From JAOUEA01 sp963825635 (GTDB lineage Bacteria; Actinomycetota; UBA4738; HRBIN12): a stretch of DNA of 64,000 nucleotides. Location of the stretch: positions 496,001-560,000 of the forward strand of contig CAWGTU010000003.1 of the NCBI GenBank assembly GCA_963825635.1, in the 5' to 3' direction. The notes beneath the pieces were generated by a model. That model worked only from the letters and a program-made list of their open reading frames with translations, made no database searches and was not told where the DNA came from. The position numbers were made by a program, and so were the translations under genes. This document shows positions 1-7,638 of this stretch, piece after piece (position 1 is the first letter of the stretch; each line of letters begins with the position of its first letter).

Positions 1-459
1 CTCGTGCTTCTCGACCTCGTCGCAGTTCCAGCGGATCAGCTCCGCCGTCTCCTGCACGTCGCCGAGCGCCTCGAGCCTGCTCTTGCCCACCTCGTACGCC
101 ATCAGTGCCGCGAGATCGAAGAGGCGCTCCTCCATGATGTCGGCGGCGCTGCGCAGGATGCGCACGCGCTCCTGCCAGCCCATGCGGTCCCACTCGAGCT
201 GGAACGCCTTGGCCGCCGCCACGGCGTCCTCGACGTCTTCGGGGGTGGCTTGGGAGAAGCGCCCGATGACGATCTCCTTGTCGATCGGCGAGGGCTCCTC
301 GTAGCGATCCTCGCGCCAACGCTCCTCGCCGTTCACGATGACCGGGTAGTCCTTGCCGAGGTCGGCCTTGACCCGCTCTGCTGCCTCGTCGTACGCCGCC
401 TGCAACTCCTCGTTGTCGGCCGACAGCGTCGCGTAGGTGATGCGGAACTTCTCGCTCAT
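1..459 (-). CDS. 1-pyrroline-5-carboxylate dehydrogenase, N-terminal part (cut by window edge)
   Basis: The visible 153 codons read MSEKFRITYATLSADNEELQ at the start and continue as the N-terminal part of the aldehyde dehydrogenase fold seen in L-glutamate-gamma-semialdehyde (P5C) dehydrogenases. PVIVNGEERW, followed by a PIDKEIVIGRF-like segment and a VEDAVAAAKAF helix, is typical of that family. The family oxidises P5C/glutamate semialdehyde to glutamate with NAD, the last step of proline breakdown. The start at 459 has an AAGGGGG ribosome site about 11 bases upstream. The catalytic Cys and Glu lie beyond the window, so activity cannot be judged. proC, the opposite reaction, lies 1.2 kb away on the same strand. 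A general aldehyde dehydrogenase is the alternative. Confidence 0.82.
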   Translation of the reverse strand, partial: MSEKFRITYATLSADNEELQAAYDEAAERVKADLGKDYPVIVNGEERWREDRYEEPSPIDKEIVIGRFSQATPEDVEDAVAAAKAFQLEWDRMGWQERVRILRSAADIMEERLFDLAALMAYEVGKSRLEALGDVQETAELIRWNCDEVEKHE

Positions 460-690
460 CGGAAGCTCGCCCCCTTCTGGCGTTCCCATGGCTCGGCCAA
501 TGGGTCGGTATGTGGATAACCGTGTGACGGCCGCCATCGTATCCGAGCGCCCCGAGGGCCGCCCATGGGCGCCGATGACCTGCGGTTGGAGCCACCGGCA
601 CCGTCTGTGACCTGCAACGATGCGTGGTCATGATCCGGCGAGCGGAAACCGGGAAATCGTCGTCGGACAGGCGTATGCTTCGGCTCCCAC

Positions 691-1479
691 ATGAGGCTCG
701 TGACCTACGACCGGGGGGGGCACCGGCGACTGGGAGCGATCCTCGAGGGTGAGGTGGTCGATCTCCCCGACGCGGTCGGGCATCCGGCCTTCCCCACCAC
801 CCTCGAGGGTCTGGTCTCGAGCAGCCGAGGCAGCGTGATGGATGCCGCCCGTGCCGCCCTGCAGCGCGACGACGCGTGGAACTGGCGCGTGCCGAAGCCG
901 CGCATCCTCACCCCGCTGTTCCCGCATTCCCTGCTCTCGCCTCGCGCGATGGACGTCGAACGGCGCATCGTCGGGCCCGAGCAGCCGGTACCGTGGCCGG
1001 CCGGCGCGGCCTGGCTCGACTACGAGCCGATGGTGGCCGCGGTGGTGGGCAACGAGGCGTCGAAGGTGAGCGCCGACGAGGTGCGCGCCGACGTCTTCGG
1101 GTACACGCTCGTGAACGACTGGCGGGCACGCTCGGCCGACGGGGCCCCCGTCGGCTCGGCCGAGGGCGTCCCGATCTCGATCGGACCCTGCGTGGTCACG
1201 GCCGACGATCTGGACCCGCAGGCGATGTTCGTGCAGGTGAAGGTCGACGACCACGACGTGCTGAAGGGCAACCTCAACGGCGCCGCGACGTCGCTGTTCG
1301 AGCTCATCTCGTCGGTCTCGCGGCACGCGGTGCTCGAGCGGGGCGACGCGTTCGCGCTCGGACCCTTCCCACCGGTCGCCGACGACGCGGACCCCGCTCG
1401 GCGGCTGTGGCCGGGCGCCCTGATCGAGCTGGCGGCCGAGGGCATCGGCACCTTGCGCAATCGCCTCGGCGCCCGCTGA
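691..1479 (+). CDS. Fumarylacetoacetate hydrolase (FAH) family protein with altered metal site
   Basis: A 262-residue protein with the FAH fold: a short N-terminal domain (MRLVTYDRGG) and a C-terminal catalytic-type domain. Family members cleave or decarboxylate acylpyruvate-like compounds using a metal held by E-x-E and a downstream Asp. Here the first segment reads LDYEPMVAAVVG, so the first Glu is kept but the second is Met. The later Asp is kept in FGYTLVNDWRARS, where the usual final ARD is ARS. This points to altered or lost metal chemistry, so I do not name a substrate. A TATGCT hexamer lies 11 bases before the ATG. The gene diverges from the P5C dehydrogenase across a 231-bp spacer. 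Confidence 0.8.
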   Translation: MRLVTYDRGGHRRLGAILEGEVVDLPDAVGHPAFPTTLEGLVSSSRGSVMDAARAALQRDDAWNWRVPKPRILTPLFPHSLLSPRAMDVERRIVGPEQPVPWPAGAAWLDYEPMVAAVVGNEASKVSADEVRADVFGYTLVNDWRARSADGAPVGSAEGVPISIGPCVVTADDLDPQAMFVQVKVDDHDVLKGNLNGAATSLFELISSVSRHAVLERGDAFALGPFPPVADDADPARRLWPGALIELAAEGIGTLRNRLGAR

Positions 1480-1498
1480 GGGCGGCGCCGGCGCCGGA

Positions 1499-1621
1499 CT
1501 ACTTCTTCTTCGCGGTCTTCCGCGCCGTGCCGGCTTCGACGGCCCTGCGCGCGTCGCGTGCCTTCTTCTTGCGCTGACGGTCCTTCGCGGACCGCACTTT
1601 CGCCAGATCTCCCCTGCCCAT
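1499..1621 (-). CDS. Small highly basic protein (40 aa) downstream of proC
   Basis: A 40-codon reading frame, MGRGDLAKVRSAKDRQRKKK followed by ARDARRAVEAGTARKTAKKK. More than one third of the residues are Lys or Arg. It starts 13 bases after the proC stop on the same strand and has a GAGGAG ribosome site, so it is probably co-transcribed with proC. The MGRGD opening recalls small ribosomal proteins of the Thx type, and in mycobacteria a tiny basic ribosomal protein gene also lies near proC, but the rest of the sequence does not let me assign a family. An RNA- or ribosome-binding role is inference from charge and size only. Confidence 0.6.
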   Translation of the reverse strand: MGRGDLAKVRSAKDRQRKKKARDARRAVEAGTARKTAKKK

Positions 1622-1634
1622 CGTCGTCGTCTCC

Positions 1635-2474
1635 TCAGTCGTCGTCGTCGTCGCCGCCCTGCGCCAGCTCGAGCGAGCGTTGGCGGGCGGCGTCGATCGC
1701 GTTCAGGAACGCGGCCCGCACACCGGCTTCCTCGAGGTGACGGATCGCCGCGATCGTCGTGCCGCCGGGCGACGTCACCATCTCGCGGAGCTCCACGGGG
1801 TGCGTGCCCGTATCGCGCAACATCTTGGCCGAGCCCAGCATCGTCTGGATGATCAGCTCGGTCGCGACGTCACGTGACAGCCCGAGCAGGATACAGGCCT
1901 CGATCATCGCCTCGGCCAACAGGAAGAAGTACGCAGGACCGCTGCCGCTCGTCGCCGTGACCGCGTCGAGGTGCTGCTCGGGCAGCCGCAGCACCTTGCC
2001 GACGGTGCCGAGTAGCTCCTCGGCGATCGAGAGATGCTCCTCCCCCGCCGAGCGCCCGGCCGCGATCACCGACATCGCCTCGTCGACCATCACGGGAACG
2101 TTGGACATCACGCGCACGACCGGTACCCCGTCAGGCAGCTGCTTCTGCACGAAGGAGGTGCGCACCCCGGCGGCGAAGCTGATCACCGTGTCCCGAGGCT
2201 GCACGTGCTCGCGGATCTGCTGCAGCAGCGCCTCGATGTCCTGCGGCTTCGTCATCAGCACGAGCACGTCGGCCCAGCGCACCGCCTCGGGGTTGTCGAG
2301 GGTCGCCGTGATGCCGTACTTGCCAGCGAGCTCCTGGGCGCGCTCCTCACGGCGGTTCGTGACCATGATCTCGTCGACCGTGCGCCCGCCCGACCGGATC
2401 AGGCCCGAGATCAGCGCCTCGGCCATCTTGCCGCCGCCCAGGAAGGCGACCCTGCGTGCCTCGTCGCTGCTCAT
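1635..2474 (-). CDS. proC: Pyrroline-5-carboxylate reductase
   Basis: A 279-residue enzyme that reduces P5C to proline with NAD(P)H, the last step of proline synthesis. It opens with an FLGGGKMAEALISGL dinucleotide-binding motif. The C-terminal dimerisation domain carries the family signature region SGSGPAYFFLLAEAMIEA and later REMVTSPGGTT. I chose ATG 2474 over the in-frame TTG at 2483 because TAGGTT lies exactly 7 bases upstream of it, a leaderless arrangement seen repeatedly in this window. The small basic gene follows 13 bases after its stop. The C-terminus ends in an acidic tail (GGDDDDD). Confidence 0.95.
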   Translation of the reverse strand: MSSDEARRVAFLGGGKMAEALISGLIRSGGRTVDEIMVTNRREERAQELAGKYGITATLDNPEAVRWADVLVLMTKPQDIEALLQQIREHVQPRDTVISFAAGVRTSFVQKQLPDGVPVVRVMSNVPVMVDEAMSVIAAGRSAGEEHLSIAEELLGTVGKVLRLPEQHLDAVTATSGSGPAYFFLLAEAMIEACILLGLSRDVATELIIQTMLGSAKMLRDTGTHPVELREMVTSPGGTTIAAIRHLEEAGVRAAFLNAIDAARQRSLELAQGGDDDDD

Positions 2475-2510
2475 GGCGGACAACCTATCGCACGCGCGCG
2501 GACCGGCGCC

Positions 2511-3170
2511 TCACGCGTCGTCGGGGGCGGACTGGATGCCGTGGCGCAGGATCTCGACGAACTCCTTGATGCGCATCTCGCGCCGCTCCGGCCGCCGGTG
2601 GATCAGCCCGGGGTCGAGATCGGCCGAGACCAGCGCGTCCTGGAAGCGCTCGGCGACCCAGTCGAGCGTCGACGCGAGCATCTCGGGGTCGACGTCGTCG
2701 CGGACCTCGCCGCTGCGCACGCCGAACTCCACGAACTCGAGCGTGCCGTACGGATCCTCGCTGCGCATGAAGCGGTCGATCGGGCGTCGCACGCCCATGC
2801 CCGCGTCGTAGCGGCCGATCACCGCGATGCGATTGGGCACGGGATCACGGTCCACGAAGTCCTCGGTGTGCTCGAGCCACCAGTCGAGCGTGGCCCAGAA
2901 CCCCTCGGCGGTGACCTGATCGGGCGCGTCGAGCCACGCGGGCAGCATCGACACCGCGCGTTGGTAGGCCGCCAGGAACAGCCCCTCCTTCGACCCGAAG
3001 TCGAGGAAGACGGTCCCCTTGGCCACTCCCACGTCGGCCGCGATGTCCTCGACGCGCCCGCCCCGATATCCGTGCTCGGCGAAGTGGCGCATCGCGGCGT
3101 CGACGACGCGATCGCGACGCTCGGCGGCGTCGACCCGCTTGGCCCTGCCCTCGCTCACGCCCGACGTCAT
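2511..3170 (-). CDS. TetR-family transcriptional regulator
   Basis: A 219-residue one-component regulator. The N-terminal helix-turn-helix spans about residues 15-65 (RRDRVVDAAMRHFAEHGYRG, then IAADVGVAKGTVFLDFGSKE), the classic TetR pattern with its FxxK/F-G-S-K segment. The remainder is a helical ligand-binding domain with no recognisable ligand. ATG 3170 is preferred because TACCGT lies 6 bases upstream, giving a leaderless start. An open frame continues to 3290 but runs through the promoter. The target is not visible; its nearest same-strand neighbour is proC, 36 bases downstream, so the two could be co-transcribed. Confidence 0.88.
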   Translation of the reverse strand: MTSGVSEGRAKRVDAAERRDRVVDAAMRHFAEHGYRGGRVEDIAADVGVAKGTVFLDFGSKEGLFLAAYQRAVSMLPAWLDAPDQVTAEGFWATLDWWLEHTEDFVDRDPVPNRIAVIGRYDAGMGVRRPIDRFMRSEDPYGTLEFVEFGVRSGEVRDDVDPEMLASTLDWVAERFQDALVSADLDPGLIHRRPERREMRIKEFVEILRHGIQSAPDDA

Positions 3171-3209
3171 GCCCGCACGGTAGCGGCCGAGGGCGCCCGA
3201 GGAAAGAAA

Positions 3210-3275
3210 GAGCCCGAGAGACCTTCCGGCTCGCCGAGAGCCGAAGCTCCCAGCCACCGTCAGCCTCTCGGGCTC
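3210..3275. repeat. Nested inverted repeats upstream of the TetR promoter
   Basis: An 11-bp perfect inverted repeat, GAGCCCGAGAG at 3210-3220 and CTCTCGGGCTC at 3265-3275, encloses a second hairpin, CGGCTC (3227-3232) with GAGCCG (3238-3243) around a 5-base loop. On either strand this would fold into a two-level stem. It lies about 30 bp upstream of the TetR gene's -10 element, so it could be an operator zone, a transcript end from upstream, or part of the repeat-rich spacer. Function unknown. Confidence 0.6.
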
Positions 3276-3380
3276 AGGTGCTCCAAGCAACCTCCGCGTC
3301 GTCGCGGCGGTGACCGATCGTGCCCGGCGGGTTCGGCTCGCCCGAAGGCGCTCCGATCGCCTGCCGCCGACAGGCTCGCC

Positions 3381-3580
3381 TTGCGGCGCTCCTGCTGCGG
3401 CGGGGCTCCCCTGCGGCCCACCCGAGGGCGTTCCGCCGGGGGCCGGACCCGGCTTCGTCCTTGCGGCGTCTGCCTGGCCCGGAAGGTTCCGCTTCCAGCC
3501 TTGCGGCCTTCGTCGGCGCCCCGGAGTTCCGCGTCTGGCCTTGCGGCCTTCGTCGGTTCTCCCGGTTCCGTCTCCACCTC
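3381..3580. repeat. Degenerate 40-bp tandem repeat in the TetR-mshA spacer
   Basis: The 617-bp spacer between the TetR gene and mshA has no convincing gene. From 3381 the sequence falls into units of exactly 40 bp. TTGCGGC recurs at 3381, 3461, 3501 and 3541, and the last two begin with the same 16 bases (TTGCGGCCTTCGTCGG). Each of the three best units (3461-3580) also contains a GTTCCG core about 27 bases in. The 3421-3460 unit is degenerate. A 10-bp inverted pair, GCTCCAAGCA (3280-3289) and TGCTTGGAGC (3629-3638), brackets the whole array. The frames open through it come from base composition and are not treated as genes. Confidence 0.7.
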
Positions 3581-3787
3581 TCGGCGGCTCCGGAACCTCG
3601 TCCGGTCTCCTCGCGTCGGTGCTTCGACTGCTTGGAGCGAGGCGAACTGTACGGGCGGGAACGGGGCACGGTCAACTCGACGTTTCCGCAGGTCAGAGCA
3701 CGAATGCGCTGGTAGCGGACGTGCGAAGAAGAGTGACAAATCCGGACGGGAGGTGACGGATGTCGCAGCGGACGATGAACGCCCAGG

Positions 3788-5032
3788 TCAGCGGGGGTGC
3801 GCGAGCACCTCGTCGTACACCGACACCATCTGGTCGGTCGTCGCGTCCCACGTGAACCGCAGCGCCTGACGGGCCGCTTCGTCGCCGAACGACGACTGGA
3901 GCTGAGGGTCTCGCAGTATCTGCAGCAATCGATCGGCATGGTCGCCCGGGTCGTGTCCCTCGACGAGGAAGCCGCTCCGGCCGTCCTCGACCACGTACGG
4001 CAGGCCGCCGACGTCCGCGGCGATCACGGGGGTGCCGCAGGCCTGGGCCTCGAGGGCCACCAGCCCGAACGACTCCGATCGTGAGGGCACGAGCACGACG
4101 TCGGCCGCGGTGTAGAAGTCGACGAGCTTGGGCTGCGGTTGCGGCGGGAACAGCATCACGCGCTCGCTCACGCCGAGCGCCGCAGCGAGCTCGAGGAGCC
4201 TCGCGACCTCGGCCCCCTTGTCCGGGCCGCTCGGTCCACCGACGATCGCGAGCACGAGGTCGCCGGCGACGTCGGGATCTCGGGCGACGGCTTCGGCGAG
4301 CGTGCGCACGGCGACGTCGGGACCCTTGTGCGGCTGCAGCCGCCCGACGTAGAGGGCGAGGCGGAGTCCGGACAGGTGCAGGTGCTCTCGGGCGCGGGCG
4401 CGGTCGCCCGGCACGAACAGCAGGTGGTCGACGCCCGGCGGCACGAGCCGCACGCTGCTCGGATCGGCCCGGTACAGGCCGACGAGCTGCGCTGCCTCCG
4501 TCGGCGTGGGCGCCAGTACACGATCGGCCTCGGCGATCACCGCCTGCTCGGCGGCGAGCCGCACGTCGGACTCGGGGCGCTCACCTCTGGCGAGCGAGTA
4601 GTTCTTGACCTTGCCGAGCGTGTGGAACGACGCCACGAGCGGCGCTCCCAGCGACGACTTGACCGCCCGCCCGACCCAGCCGGAGAGCCAGTAGTGACTG
4701 TGCACGATGTCGTAGCCGCGGCCGTCCTCGTGGGCCACGCGGAGCACACCGCCGAGGAACTCCGGCAGGTACCGCGGCAGCTCCGCCTTCGGCAGGATCT
4801 CGCACGGCCCCGCCTTGACGCTCACGACGCGGATGCCGGGAGCGAGCGTCTTCACCTCGTGGTCGTCGCCTCCGCGGCATCGCGTGAACAGATCGACGGC
4901 GACGCCTCGACTCGCGAGGCGTTCGGCCACCGCTCGCACGTAGACGTTCATGCCGCCGGAGTCGCCGGTTCCCGGCTGATCCATGGGCGACGTATGCACC
5001 GAGAGGACGGCGACGCGGGCGCTGTCGTTCAT
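3788..5032 (-). CDS. mshA: D-inositol-3-phosphate glycosyltransferase (mycothiol synthesis)
   Basis: A 414-residue GT-B glycosyltransferase. The N-terminal segment SVHTSPMDQPGTGDSGGMNV is the diagnostic MshA signature. The C-terminal half has the nucleotide-sugar site (YVGRLQPHKGPD, then PSRSESFGLVALEAQACGTP, E-x7-E type). MshA transfers GlcNAc from UDP-GlcNAc to inositol 3-phosphate, committing to mycothiol, the thiol buffer of Actinomycetota; this is the strongest lineage marker here. Two ATGs are adjacent (5035 and 5032). TACCAT lies exactly 7 bases before 5032, favouring a leaderless start there. No other msh gene is in the window. Confidence 0.93.
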   Translation of the reverse strand: MNDSARVAVLSVHTSPMDQPGTGDSGGMNVYVRAVAERLASRGVAVDLFTRCRGGDDHEVKTLAPGIRVVSVKAGPCEILPKAELPRYLPEFLGGVLRVAHEDGRGYDIVHSHYWLSGWVGRAVKSSLGAPLVASFHTLGKVKNYSLARGERPESDVRLAAEQAVIAEADRVLAPTPTEAAQLVGLYRADPSSVRLVPPGVDHLLFVPGDRARAREHLHLSGLRLALYVGRLQPHKGPDVAVRTLAEAVARDPDVAGDLVLAIVGGPSGPDKGAEVARLLELAAALGVSERVMLFPPQPQPKLVDFYTAADVVLVPSRSESFGLVALEAQACGTPVIAADVGGLPYVVEDGRSGFLVEGHDPGDHADRLLQILRDPQLQSSFGDEAARQALRFTWDATTDQMVSVYDEVLAHPR

Positions 5033-5072
5033 CATGCCGATGGTAGGCGAGGTCGCGGCGAACGAGGCGGGA

Positions 5073-6053
5073 TCAGCGACGTCGCAGGGTCACGACGGGC
5101 TCGATCGTCCCGACCACCTCGCCGCCGCCGCGGACCGGGGGCGAGGCGTGCGACGCGAGCGCCCGTCGCTGCGCCGCGTCGATCACGTCGACCTGACCCA
5201 GCACATCGACCATCGCGGGTCCCGCGGCGCGGAACCCCGCGTCGGCGACCTTCAGCGCCACCCCGATGCCCCTCTCGGGGACGGACACGCAGACCAGCGC
5301 CTCCGCGCCCTCCTTCGCCACCAGCCCGGGGACGGCCTGCATCAGCGCGGTATCGAAGCGATCGCGACCCCCGACGAGGTAGGGCTCGGCGAGCATCGCC
5401 TCGATCGCGCGTTCCACCTCGGGCTCGAGCTCGCCGAGCCGTTCGGGAACGCCGAGGCGGGCGTAGAGGGTCGCGATCGCGCGCAGGGGAACGCCGTGCA
5501 CGGGCACGCCGCACCCGTCGACCCCCACCCGGACGTCGTCGACCCCGGTCGCCCGTCGCACGGCCCGCAGCACCCGCCGCTGCAGCGGGTGGGAGCGCCG
5601 CTGATACGTGGCCGTGTCCCAGCCGGCCCGGGTGCAGGCGAGCAGCATGCCGGCGTGCTTGCCCGAGCAGTCACTGAACAGCGGGTGACGATGCTGGGCG
5701 CGCGCCATCTCGTCGTCGTCGATCGGGTAGGACGGCGGCGTCCGCAACGCCTGGGGGCCGAGCCCGGCCCGCTCGAGCAGAGCACGGACCGCGCCGAGGT
5801 GCACGGGTTCTCCGTTGTGCGATGCGCACATCACGGCGACCTCTCGGTCCGGCAGGGGCTCGTCGCCGATCGCCGCCAGCGAGACAGCCGCCTGCATCGG
5901 CTTGGCGCACGACCTGATGAACACCGGTCGATCCGCATCACCGGCCCGCGCTGCGAGCCGGCCGTCGACGTCGCAGACCGCGACGTGACCCAGGTGCACC
6001 GATTCCTCGAGCCCGGAGCGCACCACGCGAGCGATCGGCACCGCGGCGACCAT
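5073..6053 (-). CDS. Asparaginase (type II/AnsA-like, Asparaginase_II family)
   Basis: A 326-residue protein of the family first defined by the Rhizobium etli thermolabile asparaginase, unrelated to the E. coli enzymes. Family landmarks are present in order: IRSCAKPMQAA, VAVMCASHNGE, LFSDCSGKHAGMLLAC and VGVDGCGVPVHGVPL. It should hydrolyse asparagine to aspartate and ammonia in the cytoplasm. TAGGCT lies 6 bases before the ATG, a leaderless start. It sits 38 bases upstream of mshA on the same strand. Ammonia release fits the nitrogen genes elsewhere in the window, but no GlnR-type half-sites are seen in front of it. Confidence 0.88.
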   Translation of the reverse strand: MVAAVPIARVVRSGLEESVHLGHVAVCDVDGRLAARAGDADRPVFIRSCAKPMQAAVSLAAIGDEPLPDREVAVMCASHNGEPVHLGAVRALLERAGLGPQALRTPPSYPIDDDEMARAQHRHPLFSDCSGKHAGMLLACTRAGWDTATYQRRSHPLQRRVLRAVRRATGVDDVRVGVDGCGVPVHGVPLRAIATLYARLGVPERLGELEPEVERAIEAMLAEPYLVGGRDRFDTALMQAVPGLVAKEGAEALVCVSVPERGIGVALKVADAGFRAAGPAMVDVLGQVDVIDAAQRRALASHASPPVRGGGEVVGTIEPVVTLRRR

Positions 6054-6094
6054 CGTTCGAGCCTACCCCGCCGGAGACAGGGGTTCGGGCGACG

Positions 6095-6865
6095 CTAGAC
6101 CGCGGCCGCGAGCGGTGAGGCGGGAGAGCCGCCGATGAGGTCGCCCTCGTCGACGAGATCGAGGAACGCCGTCGCGACGTCGGGGTCGAACTGGGTCCCC
6201 GCCCCGGCGCGGATCTCGTCGAGCGCGCGCTCGAGCGGCATCGCCGCTCGGTAGGGACGGTCGCTCGTCATCGCGTCGAAGGAATCGGCGATCGCGAAGA
6301 TGCGCGCCGCGAGCGGGATCTCCTCGCCGCGCAGCCCCTGCGGATACCCCAGTCCGTCCCATCGCTCGTGGTGGGTTTGCACGATCTCGACGGCGCCGGC
6401 GAGGAACCGGATCGGCGAGACGATCTGCGCCCCGATCGCAGGGTGCTCGCGCATCACGATCCACTCGGCCTCGTCGAGGGGACCGGGCTTGCACAGCACC
6501 GCCTCGGGGACCCCCACCTTCCCGATGTCGTGCAGGAAGAACCCGTATCCGACCTCGGGACGAGCCGCGAGCTCGGGATCGATGCGTTCGGCGAGGGCGA
6601 GCCCGTATCGGTGAGTCCGATCGAGATGACCCCGTGTGGTGACGTCCTTGGCCTCGACGACCTTGGCCAGCGACGTCATCGTCGAGACGTACATGTCGCG
6701 GATACCTTCGAGCGCCTCCTCGAGCTCGAGGCTGCGCGTGCGCTCGGCCTGGTACAGCGATCCGATCTCCCGTGCGAAGACCACGAGCTGCGCGTGCAGG
6801 GCCGGAACCTCGGCGTCGCCCGGCACCGAAGCTCCCGGCGCCCGAGCGATGTGCGTGACTGACAT
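6095..6865 (-). CDS. HD-GYP domain phosphohydrolase (probable c-di-GMP phosphodiesterase)
   Basis: A 256-residue protein: a short N-terminal coiled-coil-like region (to about residue 65) and a complete HD-GYP domain. Visible motifs are TTRGHLDRTHRYG, FLHDIGKVGVPEAVL (the HD pair), REHPAIGAQI, TTHHERWDGLGYPQ-type sequence (QTHHERWDGLGYP) and ARIFAIADSFDAMTSDRPYR. Family members hydrolyse cyclic di-GMP using a metal centre. No receiver, transmembrane or GAF domain is attached. The next gene upstream encodes an RsiG-like c-di-GMP-binding anti-sigma factor, so both eraser and reader of the signal may lie side by side. ATG 6865 follows a GGGGGG stretch that could serve as a weak ribosome site. Confidence 0.88.
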   Translation of the reverse strand: MSVTHIARAPGASVPGDAEVPALHAQLVVFAREIGSLYQAERTRSLELEEALEGIRDMYVSTMTSLAKVVEAKDVTTRGHLDRTHRYGLALAERIDPELAARPEVGYGFFLHDIGKVGVPEAVLCKPGPLDEAEWIVMREHPAIGAQIVSPIRFLAGAVEIVQTHHERWDGLGYPQGLRGEEIPLAARIFAIADSFDAMTSDRPYRAAMPLERALDEIRAGAGTQFDPDVATAFLDLVDEGDLIGGSPASPLAAAV

Positions 6866-7052
6866 GTGCGCAAGCCCCCCGGCCCGTCGTGACCAGCACA
6901 CTCTGGACGCAGGAACGGCTCGGCGCCATCGGACGCGCGCGGGGTTCTCGCCGGGAGACCGGCGGACGTCGGCATGGGCCGGTCGGCGTGGGTGTCGGGA
7001 GGAGGGGTGCTCCCCCACGCGGGGGACACGGGGTGCGAGAACGGCTGCCCCG

Positions 7053-7595
7053 CTACTGCAGCACGAGCGTCGGATCGTCCTTGTACCGGCGCATCAGCTC
7101 CGCCTGCAGCGTGTCGAGCACGCCGATCACGTCGCCGCGCGCCGTCGACACCTCGTGCTCCTCCGCTGTGAGCAGCTCAACAGCGGCGGCCAGCCGTTCG
7201 TCGTCGAGCTCGGTGGGGTCGGAGATTCCGGCATCGGAGACGAGCCGCTCGATGCGACGGCGAGCGATCAGCATCTCGTCCTCGGGCAGACCGACCCGCA
7301 CGGCTTCGCCCCTCGAGGCGGTCTGCGGCTCGTCGCCGGAGAGGATCGTGGACAGCCGCTCGACCAGCGAGGCGCGATCGCCGTCGCTCCCCCGGCTCTC
7401 GAGCTCGGCCTGCAAGATCTCGGCACGGCCTTGCACGAGGCGGCGCAACAGCGAGAGGTACTCGCGCTCGGCGAGGCACTCGTCACGGCGCGCGCGCAGA
7501 TCCTGCAGGCTCAGCGCGTCGATGTCCTCGACGAAGCCGGGCTCGCGGATCCGGTCGATCCGACGGTTGGCGGGATGGTCCTGCTCGTCACTCAC
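7053..7595 (-). CDS. RsiG-like c-di-GMP-responsive anti-sigma factor
   Basis: A 180-residue, wholly helical protein. Streptomyces RsiG binds c-di-GMP through E-x3-S-x2-R-x3-Q-x3-D helices and holds sigma WhiG. Here helix 1 reads REYLSLLRRLVQGRAEI (R-x3-S-x2-R-x3-Q-x3-E). The later helix reads EHEVSTARGDVIGVLD (E-x3-S-x2-R-x3-I-x3-D). The two motifs are therefore near-matches, each with changes at the ends or in the Gln. GTG 7595 is preferred: TAGGAT lies 7 bases upstream (leaderless). It lies between an HD-GYP gene and an M23 peptidase gene. No WhiG-type sigma gene is in view. I am confident of the family, less so of ligand affinity. Confidence 0.72.
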   Translation of the reverse strand: MSDEQDHPANRRIDRIREPGFVEDIDALSLQDLRARRDECLAEREYLSLLRRLVQGRAEILQAELESRGSDGDRASLVERLSTILSGDEPQTASRGEAVRVGLPEDEMLIARRRIERLVSDAGISDPTELDDERLAAAVELLTAEEHEVSTARGDVIGVLDTLQAELMRRYKDDPTLVLQ

Positions 7596-7638
7596 GCGGC
7601 ACATCCTACGGCGGCCGAGCGACGCCCGCCCCGGGCGC

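Noticed and set aside
3260..3939. Long Arg/Pro-rich open frames on both strands across the TetR-mshA spacer
   Set aside because: They follow the 40-bp repeat and GC bias, have no family motif and no ribosome site, and one runs into mshA. Treated as non-coding.
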